Assembly: GCA_031289425.1 (NCBI GenBank)
Contig: JAITPM010000093.1
Span: forward strand, 1-57,822
Direction of reading: 5' to 3'
From: Fusobacteriaceae bacterium
Lineage (GTDB): Bacteria; Fusobacteriota; Fusobacteriia; Fusobacteriales; Fusobacteriaceae
DNA length: 57,822 nucleotides
The notes under the pieces are model-generated. The model saw only the letters and a program-made list of their open reading frames with translations, was not told where the DNA came from and made no database searches. How positions within the stretch are numbered: position 1 is the first letter of the stretch; each line of letters opens with the position of its first letter. This document shows positions 16,891-26,072 of this stretch, piece by piece. The translations under genes were made by a program, and so were the position numbers.

Positions 16891-18207
16891 TCATTTGTCT
16901 TGTGGTAATATTTTATTTAGCACAATTCCTACTACAGCAGCTATTGATAGACCGGATAAAGATACTGTCTTCCATACCCCTATTTCATTTACCGCAATTC
17001 CTAATACGAATATAAGTGCCGCAATTAGGAGGTTTCTAGAATTTGAAAAATCCAATTGAGCCTCCACTAAAATCCTTACTCCAATGGCCGCAATCATTCC
17101 GAACAATATGATAGAAATCCCACCCATAACAGGTGCAGGAATAGTTTGAAGCATTACCCCAAATTTACCTAAAAATCCGAGAACGATCGCATAAACGGCC
17201 GCAATCCTTAATACACTTGGGTCATATATTTTTGTAACAGCTAAAACTCCAGTATTTTCTCCGTAAGTAGTATTTGATGGTCCACCCAATAGCCCCGCTA
17301 TAGATGTAGCCAATCCATCTCCAATTAAAGTCCTATGCACACCCGGTTCTTCGAAGAAATTTTTATTTACCACAGCTCCATTCGTTGTGATATCTCCGAT
17401 ATGTTCAATAAAAGTTACTAAAGCTATGGGAGCAATTGCTAATATAGCCGTCAGCGAAAAAGTAGGAACAGTTTTTAGAATTCCTATCGCTTCTCCGGAA
17501 AGACCTACCCAATTTGCTGAAGTTATAGCCTTTAAATCGACCATACCAAAGAATAGAGAAACTAAATACCCTATTATTACGGATATCAATATTGGAACCA
17601 ATCTAAAAAATGAATGTTTCATAATTGATATAATAATCATAGAAATCACCACAATTGACGCTACAAAAAAATTCCTACCACTGAAAACTCCATTTTGATA
17701 CATTGCCATATTTATAGCTACCGGGCTTAATCTAAGGCCAATTACCATTATAATCGGGCCAGTAACCACAGGTGGAAAAAATGATTTTATTTTCTCAGCA
17801 CCATATATTTTGACAAGCAATGCCATTAGCAAATATACGAGCCCAGCACATATCACACCGCCCTTCACTGCAGCGACCCCCATTGTCTTTAATACCATCT
17901 GCAAAGCCCCTATAAAAGCAAATGAGGATCCCAAAAACACAGGAACAATTCCCTTCGTGCACAGATGAAATACTAAAGTACCTATACCCGCTGTTATCAA
18001 TGCTAGAGAAGGATTCATATTTGTCAGAGCAGGTACCAAAACGGTAGCACCAAACATGGCTAACACATGCTGAGCTCCCAATACAAGCTTAGTCTTTGTC
18101 CCAATATTAATTTCTTTTATTTTTTTGTTTTCTATCTTTTTATCTTCTATTTTTTTATCTTCTATCTTTTTGTCTTTTATTTTTTTATCTACTTTCACTG
18201 AACTCAT
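16891..18207 (-). CDS. uraA: Uracil permease (NCS2 family)
   Basis: 438 residues. NCS2/UraA proteins carry uracil into the cell with protons. The QH motif (Q46-H47), E268 in FIEH and the family signature E317-N-x-G-x-x-x-x-T-K326 are all present, with 12-14 hydrophobic segments. Residues 7-31 before the first helix are pentapeptides of the type KKIED, an unusual Lys-rich cytoplasmic tail. AGGAGG precedes the ATG. It is a single gene, followed after about 55 bp by pepF. No PyrR-type attenuator was seen in its short leader. Confidence 0.92.
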   Translation of the reverse strand: MSSVKVDKKIKDKKIEDKKIEDKKIENKKIKEINIGTKTKLVLGAQHVLAMFGATVLVPALTNMNPSLALITAGIGTLVFHLCTKGIVPVFLGSSFAFIGALQMVLKTMGVAAVKGGVICAGLVYLLMALLVKIYGAEKIKSFFPPVVTGPIIMVIGLRLSPVAINMAMYQNGVFSGRNFFVASIVVISMIIISIMKHSFFRLVPILISVIIGYLVSLFFGMVDLKAITSANWVGLSGEAIGILKTVPTFSLTAILAIAPIALVTFIEHIGDITTNGAVVNKNFFEEPGVHRTLIGDGLATSIAGLLGGPSNTTYGENTGVLAVTKIYDPSVLRIAAVYAIVLGFLGKFGVMLQTIPAPVMGGISIILFGMIAAIGVRILVEAQLDFSNSRNLLIAALIFVLGIAVNEIGVWKTVSLSGLSIAAVVGIVLNKILPQDK

Positions 18208-18283
18208 TTTTATATTCCTCCATTTATGTTTAATTTTATTTTGAATACTATTACGCCCTTTTTTTACAAATATTTTGTCCAGA

Positions 18284-18310
18284 AAAAAAGATAGGAATAC
18301 CTATCTTTTT
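18284..18310 (-). terminator. Terminator overlapping the thioesterase stop codon
   Basis: Stem AAAAAGATAGG / CCTATCTTTTT with a 4-nt loop. On the minus strand the stop codon TAG of the thioesterase gene lies in the first arm, and a run of T ends the second arm. Confidence 0.75.
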
Positions 18311-18678
18311 ATGTTAGACATAAATTTTGCAAAATTTATAATATACCTACCATGAGTTCCCTCACCAACTATTTCGTCTCCATATTTTACTACTACATTA
18401 AATGTTAATTTTTTACCTTCTAACTTCTCCAAAGTTGCAGTACAAGTGATTTTATCCCCTATTGCATTAGCTTTCAAATGTGCGACATTAACTGTTGTTC
18501 CTACTGTAGACTCTCCATCTGCCAACTCTTTCCCAGCTAGTAAAAAAGATGCATTTTCCATAAATGCAATTAACATTGGAGTAGAAAAAACATCTGCTGC
18601 ACCAGAGCATAAACATTTTGCAGTTTCATTAGCTCCAACTATTTTTTCTATTGTTAGCGTCATTCCTTCTTTTAACAT
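18301..18678 (-). CDS. FlK-like hotdog acyl-CoA thioesterase
   Basis: 125 residues, a single hotdog domain. The catalytic set of fluoroacetyl-CoA thioesterase FlK is matched by T33 (FSTP), E41 (FMENAS) and H67 (VAHLKA). The end KLTFNVVVKYGDEIVGEGTHGRYII is the family's last strands. FlK relatives in most bacteria act on unknown short acyl-CoA esters; the fluoroacetyl activity should not be assumed. AAGGAGG precedes the ATG. It appears to be transcribed alone. Confidence 0.85.
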   Translation of the reverse strand: MLKEGMTLTIEKIVGANETAKCLCSGAADVFSTPMLIAFMENASFLLAGKELADGESTVGTTVNVAHLKANAIGDKITCTATLEKLEGKKLTFNVVVKYGDEIVGEGTHGRYIINFAKFMSNIKR

Positions 18679-18816
18679 TGTTTCCTCCTTATTTATTATA
18701 TAATTTTTATATATTTTAACATATTTTCAATCATATTAATTTTTTTTATTTTATCATTGTTATTTTAAAATGTCAAATTGATATTTTGTATCTTTCAAAA
18801 ATAAATTTTTAAAGAT

Positions 18817-19452
18817 TCATTTGTTTAATTTTATCATGCATAAAAGTTTCCCACTTTTAAATTCTATTTTACATTGATCCGATATAGCAATATTTCCCAT
18901 ACAGCGAGAACTTTCCTGCGCAAGGCAGTATTTTTCCAGGGGATATTTAAACCCGATTAACGATAATTCTTCGACGTTTTCTGAAAAAGGAATGAAAGAA
19001 ACTGTATAATTTTTATATCCATTTAACGTATAAAAATTATTAATCTTAAATATAATCTCATTTTCATTTAAAAAAATAATATTTTTATATTTAAATATTA
19101 AATTTAAATTAGTTATCAAATGATCCGTCCTTCCTCCGGTACCCCCTATAACATATAACTTATCGTAGTTTAACGTTGATACATAATCTAATATTATCTC
19201 TCCATCAGTTTTATCTTTTTCTTCTGAAAATTTATCAATTTTTACATTTAATTTTTTATATTTTTCTAAAATATTTTTATCGACAGAATCAAAATCTCCA
19301 GATATTCTGATTGGCATCAACCCTAATTTGTCCACATGATAAAGTCCACCATCAGCACAAAAAATATCACCCACACATTCATCAATATATTTTTTATAAA
19401 ATTCATAGGAGCCATTTATCTCCCCATTTAAAAATATATATGCAATCTTCAT
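18817..19452 (-). CDS. thiN: Thiamine pyrophosphokinase
   Basis: 211 residues from the chosen start. The enzyme makes thiamine pyrophosphate from thiamine and ATP. Motifs in order are CADGG, SGDFDS, EEKDKTDGE and GGTGGRTDH in the catalytic domain (about 20-125). A beta-rich thiamine-binding C-terminal domain with SGKLLCMIKLNK at the end follows. I chose ATG 19452 because AGAGG lies 5 bp upstream; a TTG at 19479 would overlap the upstream stop and adds nine poor residues. It lies just after the exported nuclease gene; a shared transcript is likely. No TPP riboswitch was seen. Confidence 0.9.
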   Translation of the reverse strand: MKIAYIFLNGEINGSYEFYKKYIDECVGDIFCADGGLYHVDKLGLMPIRISGDFDSVDKNILEKYKKLNVKIDKFSEEKDKTDGEIILDYVSTLNYDKLYVIGGTGGRTDHLITNLNLIFKYKNIIFLNENEIIFKINNFYTLNGYKNYTVSFIPFSENVEELSLIGFKYPLEKYCLAQESSRCMGNIAISDQCKIEFKSGKLLCMIKLNK

Positions 19453-19475
19453 ATTCCTCTCATTCCGTTCCAATT

Positions 19476-20291
19476 TCAATCATCATCCTCTAATATATCG
19501 ACTTCTATAAATATTGGTAAATGATCTGAAATTTTCTCTTTCATTTCTTTATATTTCTCATCTGTAAAGTCAACCGCTCCACTTTTACCCGTGAATTCAT
19601 CTGTATGGATCAATGATAAAAATATATTATCATATGAACTTGACAATTTATTTGCACCCAATGTGGTTTTTATAACAGGATCCAGCGCATAAATAATCTT
19701 ATCTTTGTGGTTTAACAAATTTTCAAAAGATTCATCAAAAGCAATAAAATTAAAATCTCCGGCTATAATTATATCATTTTCATCCAAATCTTGATTTTGA
19801 AAGTAATCATAGACTTTATTTAATTTAAAAATTTCCCCTCTTCTTCTGGACTCCTCTTTTCCAAAAATTATATGAACCAAAATAAGTGTAAAATCAAAAC
19901 TCCCTATTTTAAAACCCGCCCCATAAGGTTCTCTTGAATATTCATTCTCACCCGGGTAGAACCCACTTTCTTTTATAAATTTTACTTTATCTTTTTTCCA
20001 AACATAGCCATAATATTCTTTATACTCAGAATTCCCTACCGAATATGGAGAAATATGATATCCCCACTTTTCGCCAGTTTTTTTTTCTAATGCTCTGACC
20101 AAATTTTCCAATCCATTTTTATTCATTACTTCTACAAGGCCTACTAACTCAAACTGAGATATTACATTAGCCATAAGTTTATAATCTTTATTATTTTTTC
20201 CCAATCGCAAAGTATTGAATGACGCTATCTTTGCAGTATCAGAAAAACTGACAAAAGATAAGATTGACAGTATTAATAATATTTTTTTCAT
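19476..20291 (-). CDS. Secreted endonuclease/exonuclease/phosphatase-family protein
   Basis: 271 residues. Residues 1-18 are a signal peptide (MKKILLILSILSFVSFS). The mature part has the EEP fold: IASFNTLRLG, LVGLVEV (metal-binding Glu), FTLILVH, IIAGDFNF and the terminal SDHLPIFIEV. Family members of this size include DNase I-like nucleases and extracellular phosphodiesterases; DNA breakdown for nutrition or matrix turnover is plausible. The start at 20291 is chosen because it begins the signal peptide and has AGGGG upstream; a longer frame to 20318 is unlikely. Confidence 0.85.
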   Translation of the reverse strand: MKKILLILSILSFVSFSDTAKIASFNTLRLGKNNKDYKLMANVISQFELVGLVEVMNKNGLENLVRALEKKTGEKWGYHISPYSVGNSEYKEYYGYVWKKDKVKFIKESGFYPGENEYSREPYGAGFKIGSFDFTLILVHIIFGKEESRRRGEIFKLNKVYDYFQNQDLDENDIIIAGDFNFIAFDESFENLLNHKDKIIYALDPVIKTTLGANKLSSSYDNIFLSLIHTDEFTGKSGAVDFTDEKYKEMKEKISDHLPIFIEVDILEDDD

Positions 20292-20481
20292 GAACTCATC
20301 CCCTATTTTTTGACCCAATTTATTTCAATCAATTTTACCATAATATTTGATTTTTATAAAGCAAATTATTTTTTTATAATCATAGCAATTTTATTATTAA
20401 AATAAATTTATAAAAACTATAAATTTTATTTCAAACTCTTTCAAAATAGCTATTTATCACATCTTATGAATTTGTTTTTCA

Positions 20482-20510
20482 TTGACATTTTCTTATTTTT
20501 CTTTTATAAT
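20482..20510 (+). promoter_or_regulatory. Consensus promoter of the HAD phosphatase gene
   Basis: A perfect TTGACA (20482-20487), exactly 17 bp, then a perfect TATAAT (20505-20510). It lies about 45 bp before the ATG and probably drives the HAD gene and the large activase gene 23 bp further on. Confidence 0.85.
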
Positions 20511-20555
20511 AAAATATACAAGTATTTATCCAAAATTATTAACAGGAGATATGTT

Positions 20556-21278
20556 ATGGTTGCCGCTTTTTTCGATATTGATGGAACAATATACAGAAAT
20601 TCTTTGTTGATTGAACACTTTAAAAGACTCTTGAAATATGAATTATTGGATTTTAAAGAATACGATACCCGGGTAAAAGATAATTATAAACTTTGGGACG
20701 AAAGAAAAGGCGATTATGAGAAATATCTGGGTGGTCTAACCGAAACATATGTTGATGCCATCCGGGGATTACCATTATCTTATAACGACTTTGTTTCTGA
20801 TCAAGTTTTAGAAATAAAAGGAGGGAGAGTCTATGCATATACAAGAGGAATGATAAAATGGCATCAAGATCAAGGGCATTTAGTTATTTTTATTTCTGGA
20901 AGTCCTGATTTTCTGGTATCACGTATGGCTAAAAAATTTGGAGTGACCGATTTTTGTGGCTCTGTTTACCATGTAGAAGATGGAAAACTTTCAGGAAAGA
21001 TTTCTCCAATGTGGGATTCTAAAAATAAATTAAAAGCAATTGATAGCTTTTGTCATAAATACGAAATAAACTTAGATGATAGTTTTGCTTATGGTGATAC
21101 CCACGGAGATATTACCATGTTACAGTTGGTAGGTCATCCCCGAGCGATTAATCCTTCAAAGGAATTGCTCTATTCGATTAAAAAAGACGATGATTTAAGA
21201 AATAAAACTGAAATTATTATAGAAAGAAAAGATGTCATCTATAAAATAGATGCAAGCGTAGATATTATTGATATTTAG
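20556..21278 (+). CDS. HAD-superfamily IB hydrolase (SerB-like)
   Basis: 240 residues. The HAD motifs are complete: D7-x-D9-G-T in FFDIDGT, ISGSP (motif II), a lysine near SKNKLKA and GDTHGDITML (motif III/IV). Subfamily IB includes phosphoserine phosphatase and lipid-phosphate phosphatases. The substrate cannot be read from the sequence. Phosphoserine is a reasonable candidate because serA and serC are in the window, but the helical cap here is like generic IB hydrolases. ATG 20556 is chosen for its CAGGAGAT site; the frame further upstream runs through the promoter. Confidence 0.85.
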   Translation: MVAAFFDIDGTIYRNSLLIEHFKRLLKYELLDFKEYDTRVKDNYKLWDERKGDYEKYLGGLTETYVDAIRGLPLSYNDFVSDQVLEIKGGRVYAYTRGMIKWHQDQGHLVIFISGSPDFLVSRMAKKFGVTDFCGSVYHVEDGKLSGKISPMWDSKNKLKAIDSFCHKYEINLDDSFAYGDTHGDITMLQLVGHPRAINPSKELLYSIKKDDDLRNKTEIIIERKDVIYKIDASVDIIDI

Positions 21279-21301
21279 GTCTTAAAAGGGTGATAAAAAA
21301 T

Positions 21302-24300
21302 ATGGTTAAATTCTATATTGGTGTAGATGTTGGTTCTACTACTATAAAAATTGTATGTTTAGATGAGAATAATAAATCTGTATATTCTTTGTATCAAAGA
21401 CATTTATCAAGCGTGAGAGAAACCACTAAAAATTTGGCGTTAGAATTTTTAAACCATATGAAAAAAGAATACGGCGATAACATTTGTTATAAAATATGCC
21501 TTACTGGTTCCAGTGGAATGGGAATCGCTGAATATACTAATTTGCCCTTTGTCCAAGAAGTTATTGCATGCATAGAATCAATACAAAAAAATATACCTGA
21601 TACAGATGTAGCAATCGAATTGGGTGGAGAAGATGCAAAGATTACATTCCTCAAGGACAATATGGATCAAAGAATGAATGGTAGCTGTGCAGGTGGCACG
21701 GGAGCTTTTATTGATCAGATAGCTACTTTGATCAACACAGATGCTGCCGGACTCAATGAATTGGCTAAAGGCTATGACACTATTTATCCTATAGCTGCAA
21801 GATGTGGTGTATTTGCAAAGACTGATATTCAACCGCTTTTAAATGAAGGAGTCAAAAAAGAGAATATAGCAGTATCTGTTTTGCAAGCTGTAGTAAATCA
21901 AACGATTACAGGACTTGCAGGTGGTAAAAAAATAGCCGGTAAAGTCGCATTTTTAGGCGGTCCACTTTATTTTTTGAGTGAGCTTAGAAAACGCTTTATT
22001 GAAACTTTAAAATTGGCTGATGAAAATATAGTTTTTCCAGAAAGTTCTCAATTATTTGTAGCATACGGAGCAGCTATGTATTCAAGAGAAAATTCTTTGG
22101 ACTTTTATCCTGATGATTTGCAAAATAAAATTCTGCTTTTAAATCAAAATGAAATGTCCGATACTTCGAGGTTGCCTCAATTATTTAAAAATGAAGAAGA
22201 GTTGGCTTTATTTAAGGAGAGGCACAATAAAGAAATTGTATCTACTGAGGATTTGAAAACCTATAAAGGTGATGTTTTTCTAGGTATTGATGCCGGTTCG
22301 ACTACTATGAAGACTGTCTTAATATCTGAAAACAATAAAATTTTACATTCATTTTATTCTAACAATAATGGAGCTCCCTTAGAGACTATTATAAGTTCCT
22401 TGAAGGAATTGTACAAATTACTTCCGGAAGGTGTTATTATCCGATCATCTTGTGTTACCGGATATGGAGAGAGCCTATTACAGACAGCATTAAAAATCGA
22501 TATCGGTATTGTAGAAACTATGGCTCATTATCAAGGGGCAAAGTTTTTTAGAGATGATGTAGATTTTATTTTGGATATAGGCGGACAAGATATGAAATGT
22601 CTGCGAATAGAAAACGGTATAATAACTTCGATACTTTTGAATGAGGCGTGTTCTTCCGGATGTGGCTCCTTTCTCGAAACATTCGCGAAATCTCTTGACC
22701 TAGGCATAGAAGAATTCGCAAAATTGGGTCTTACTGCGAGGGCTCCGGCGGATCTAGGTACCAGATGTACCGTCTTTATGAATTCGAAAGTCAAACAATC
22801 TCAAAAAGATGGCGTCAATGTAGGTGATATATCGGCCGGACTTTCATATTCTGTAATAAAAAATACTTTATTTAAGGTTATAAAAATAAAAAATAAAGAA
22901 GAACTGGGAAAAAATATAGTGGTTCAAGGTGGTACTTTTTTAAATGATTGTGTTTTACGTGCTTTTGAATTGGTATCAGAAAGAGAAGTAATCAGACCAA
23001 ATGTAGCCGGACTGATGGGAGCCTTTGGAGCCGCACTTATAGCAAAAGAAAAAGCAAAGGAAAAATCTACAATTTTATCCTATAATGAATTGGATAAATT
23101 TTCATATACTTCAAATCTTGCTCGTTGTGGTCTCTGTACAAATAAATGTCTGCTTACCATAAATAAATTTGAAGATGGAAGTAAATTTATATCTGGAAAC
23201 AGATGTGATAACCCGCTCGGCAAATTAGACAAAAAAAACGCACCAAATATGTTTGAATACAAATACAACAGAATATTCAATTATATCCCATTAGAAGCCA
23301 GTCAAGCCACAAGAGGCGAAATTGGTATACCTCGAGTTTTGAACATGTACGATTCTTATCCATTTTGGTTTACACTTTTGACTGAGTTGGGATTTAGAGT
23401 GATTTTATCTTCTGATTCTTCCAAAACTCTCTACGAAAAGGGAATAGATACCATATCTTCTGATTCTATTTGTTATCCGGCGAAATTGGTTCATGGTCAT
23501 ATCATTGATCTGGTGGAAAAAGGTGTAAAAAAGATTTTTTATCCCTGTGTGATGTTTGAAGAAAAAGAATCAAACAAATCTCAAAATCAATACAATTGCC
23601 CCATTGTGATGTCATACCCCGAAGTTATCAAAAATAATTTGGACATTCTCAAGGAGAAGCAAGTCGAAATCTTCACTCCTTTTTTCTCCTTGGCAGATAA
23701 AGATGTAATAATAAAAACTGTGATTGAAGAATTCCATATCTTTGGCGTAACACGCTATGAGGCCAAAATAGCTGTAGAAAGAGCATTAAGAGAAAAATAT
23801 AATTACAGACGAGACTTAAGAAACAAAGCTATTGAAATAATAGATGATTTAAACAGAGAAGGCAAACCCGGAATCGTAGTAGCCGGACGCCCTTACCATT
23901 GTGATAAAGAAATACATCATGGTATTCCGAATATAATAAATTCATTTGGAATGGCTGTGCTGACAGGAGATGCTGTAGCCTCTCTCACGTCCGTAGGCGA
24001 AGATCTGAGGGTTATAGATCAATGGACTTATCATTCACGGCTTTATCGGGCTGCGACCTATGTAGGTAAATCTAAGAACTTAGAATTAATAGAATTAAAC
24101 AGCTTTAGCTGCGGTCTTGATGCGGTTACCACTGACCAAGTGGCAGAAATTTTGTCAAATCACGGTAAGACCCATACCTTACTTAAAATAGATGAAATAA
24201 GTAATTTGGGCGCTATAAAAATCAGACTTAGAAGTTTATTGGCCGCATTGGAATACAAAAAAAATAAAATTGCCAATACAATTAAGAAAAAAATATATAT

Positions 24301-25531
24301 AAAAATGCCTTTTACAAAAGAAATGAAGAAAGATTACACTATCTTGGTACCTCAAATGGCTCCTATGCATTTTGATTTATTAAAAATAGCTTTTTCAAAA
24401 TCCGGATATAACTTAGAAGTTTTGGGAGAAAATAAAAATGCCTTAGATTGTGGGCTAAAATTTGTAAACAATGATGCCTGCTATCCATCTATTTTAGTTA
24501 TTGGAGAATTAATATCAGCATTGCAATCCGGTAAATATGACCAAAACAAAGTCGCTGTCATGATTTCACAGACTGGCGGAAGTTGTAGAGCTACCAATTA
24601 TGTAGGTTTTTTAAAAAAAGCTATCAAAGATGCCGGATTTGAACATGTTCCTATTATATCTCTAAATGTTTCTGGATTGGAAAAACAGAAGGGATTTAGC
24701 CTTAACCTATCTCTTATCAACAAAAGCATGATTGCCCTCTCCTATGGGGATTTGCTTATGAAACTAGTATATAGTGTCAGACCATATGAAAAAATAAAAG
24801 GTGCGACAAATGAACTATATAGATATTGGAATGAAAAAATAAGAGATAGCATAGAAAGTGGGAAATTTAGTTATTATAAGAAAAATGTACAAAATATAGT
24901 GGATGATTTTACAAAGATAGATGTTACCGGCGAAAATAAGATAAAAGTCGGAATCGTAGGCGAAATATTGGTAAAATTCAGCCCATTTGCAAATAATTAT
25001 TTGGCGGACTACATAGAAAAAGAAGGCGGAGAAGTATACACATCCAGTCTTATAGGGTTTGTAAAATATTGTATATACAGTGATATTTTTACAACTAGAA
25101 AATTTAAGGGGAAAATCGCTACATTAAAATTACATGCAGCTTTGATGTTTATAAATAGATATACTTCTGTTATAAATAATGCCCTAAAAAAATATAAAGG
25201 TAGATTTATGCTGGAAAATCCTATACAAGAAACTGCAAAAATAACCTCTAAATTTATATCAATTGGTCATCAATCTGGCGAAGGTTGGTATTTACTTGGA
25301 GAAATGATAGAATTTATAGAACATGGTGTCGGTAATATAGTTTGTACTCAACCTTTCGGATGTCTTCCCAATCATATTACAGGAAAGGGTATGATAAAAA
25401 AATTGAGGGAATCTTTTTCAAACGCCAATATAGTTCCTATTGACTATGATCCGGGATTTTCTGAGGTAAATCAAATAAACAGAATAAAGCTTATGTTGTC
25501 TGTTGCCAAAAAAAATTTAAATAAAATATAA
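21302..25531 (+). CDS. 2-hydroxyacyl-CoA dehydratase activase, fused multidomain type
   Basis: 1409 residues. Two BadF/BadG/HgdC-type ATPase domains come first (about 1-260 and 320-590). Each has the DxGSTT phosphate motif, a GGEDAK or GGQDMK motif, and both cluster cysteines: SCAGGTG with ARCGVF in the first, ACSSGCGSF with TRCTVF in the second. A Cys-rich segment (RCGLCTNKC) and a DUF2229/HgdA-like region fill the rest. Known activases use ATP and a [4Fe-4S] cluster to push an electron into a dehydratase; the long fused forms have no settled substrate. ATG 21302 follows AAGGGTGAT; a GTG at 21290 lies within that site. It is probably cotranscribed with the HAD gene. Confidence 0.88.
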   Translation: MVKFYIGVDVGSTTIKIVCLDENNKSVYSLYQRHLSSVRETTKNLALEFLNHMKKEYGDNICYKICLTGSSGMGIAEYTNLPFVQEVIACIESIQKNIPDTDVAIELGGEDAKITFLKDNMDQRMNGSCAGGTGAFIDQIATLINTDAAGLNELAKGYDTIYPIAARCGVFAKTDIQPLLNEGVKKENIAVSVLQAVVNQTITGLAGGKKIAGKVAFLGGPLYFLSELRKRFIETLKLADENIVFPESSQLFVAYGAAMYSRENSLDFYPDDLQNKILLLNQNEMSDTSRLPQLFKNEEELALFKERHNKEIVSTEDLKTYKGDVFLGIDAGSTTMKTVLISENNKILHSFYSNNNGAPLETIISSLKELYKLLPEGVIIRSSCVTGYGESLLQTALKIDIGIVETMAHYQGAKFFRDDVDFILDIGGQDMKCLRIENGIITSILLNEACSSGCGSFLETFAKSLDLGIEEFAKLGLTARAPADLGTRCTVFMNSKVKQSQKDGVNVGDISAGLSYSVIKNTLFKVIKIKNKEELGKNIVVQGGTFLNDCVLRAFELVSEREVIRPNVAGLMGAFGAALIAKEKAKEKSTILSYNELDKFSYTSNLARCGLCTNKCLLTINKFEDGSKFISGNRCDNPLGKLDKKNAPNMFEYKYNRIFNYIPLEASQATRGEIGIPRVLNMYDSYPFWFTLLTELGFRVILSSDSSKTLYEKGIDTISSDSICYPAKLVHGHIIDLVEKGVKKIFYPCVMFEEKESNKSQNQYNCPIVMSYPEVIKNNLDILKEKQVEIFTPFFSLADKDVIIKTVIEEFHIFGVTRYEAKIAVERALREKYNYRRDLRNKAIEIIDDLNREGKPGIVVAGRPYHCDKEIHHGIPNIINSFGMAVLTGDAVASLTSVGEDLRVIDQWTYHSRLYRAATYVGKSKNLELIELNSFSCGLDAVTTDQVAEILSNHGKTHTLLKIDEISNLGAIKIRLRSLLAALEYKKNKIANTIKKKIYIKMPFTKEMKKDYTILVPQMAPMHFDLLKIAFSKSGYNLEVLGENKNALDCGLKFVNNDACYPSILVIGELISALQSGKYDQNKVAVMISQTGGSCRATNYVGFLKKAIKDAGFEHVPIISLNVSGLEKQKGFSLNLSLINKSMIALSYGDLLMKLVYSVRPYEKIKGATNELYRYWNEKIRDSIESGKFSYYKKNVQNIVDDFTKIDVTGENKIKVGIVGEILVKFSPFANNYLADYIEKEGGEVYTSSLIGFVKYCIYSDIFTTRKFKGKIATLKLHAALMFINRYTSVINNALKKYKGRFMLENPIQETAKITSKFISIGHQSGEGWYLLGEMIEFIEHGVGNIVCTQPFGCLPNHITGKGMIKKLRESFSNANIVPIDYDPGFSEVNQINRIKLMLSVAKKNLNKI

Positions 25532-25549
25532 ATAAATATTGCGAATCTA

Positions 25550-25578
25550 TTGACTTAAATAAAAAAATGTGATAATAA
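25550..25578 (+). promoter_or_regulatory. Possible promoter of the grdX-like gene
   Basis: TTGACT (25550-25555), 17 bp, then TAATAA (25573-25578), about 27 bp before the ATG. The -10 box is weak. If used, the transcript would have a very short leader. Confidence 0.4.
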
Positions 25579-25604
25579 TTTATTTAAGAAAAATGGAGGG
25601 CACT

Positions 25605-25985
25605 ATGGAAATCATTATTATTACAAATAACAATAAAGTATACAATTTTTACAAAGAAACTAACACTACTCTTTTTTATCAAAAAAAAGATTTGATTGAG
25701 CTCTTGGAAATTATAAAGGAGAAAATATATAACGGACATCGTCTTTTGTCTGACCCTATATTTTCTTCTTTAGAGCGTCCGGAAAATCCTTATAAATCTG
25801 TTGCTATTTCTAAAATAATATTTGAAGATAACAGAGATCATCAAAAATTAATTGATGGCGCTATAAGTATTGCCAAAAAAATCGAAAACAGAAAGAAATT
25901 TTATGATTTTAAAGAGAATAATTTGGAAGAATATAGATTTATAGATTTAAATTTACTTTCGGATATAATAAAAGATATGGACTAA
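25605..25985 (+). CDS. grdX: GrdX family protein
   Basis: 126 residues. GrdX is a small protein of unknown function encoded with the glycine reductase genes of amino-acid-fermenting bacteria. The family pattern is clear: N-terminal IIITNNNKV, then KIYNGHRLLSDPIF, then RPENPYKSVAISK. No glycine reductase subunits, thioredoxin genes or selenocysteine elements lie nearby, so it is an orphan here, next to the activase gene. GGAGG sits 5 bp before the ATG. Confidence 0.8.
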   Translation: MEIIIITNNNKVYNFYKETNTTLFYQKKDLIELLEIIKEKIYNGHRLLSDPIFSSLERPENPYKSVAISKIIFEDNRDHQKLIDGAISIAKKIENRKKFYDFKENNLEEYRFIDLNLLSDIIKDMD

Positions 25986-26033
25986 AAATTGTTGCTTACA
26001 ATTCAACAGATATATTTCGATATATATTAAAGC

Positions 26034-26062
26034 ATCACCAATAACCTAAAACTATTGGTGAT
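26034..26062. terminator. Bidirectional terminator between grdX and the acyl synthetase
   Basis: Stem ATCACCAATA / TATTGGTGAT with a 9-nt loop, followed by A/T runs on both sides. The convergent genes 25605-25985 (plus) and 26073-28598 (minus) both end here. Confidence 0.75.
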
Positions 26063-26072
26063 AAAAATATTT

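Noticed and set aside
19453-19479. TTG start for thiN at 19479
   Set aside because: It would overlap the upstream stop region and adds nine residues not typical of the family; the ATG at 19452 has a good AGAGG site.
18817-20291. TPP riboswitch control of thiN
   Set aside because: No THI-box elements (CUGAGA, ACCUGA) were seen in the gaps before thiN or the nuclease gene.
20556-21278. Naming the HAD protein SerB
   Set aside because: The motifs are those of subfamily IB in general. The gene is unlinked to serC-serA, and no substrate-specific residues could be assigned.
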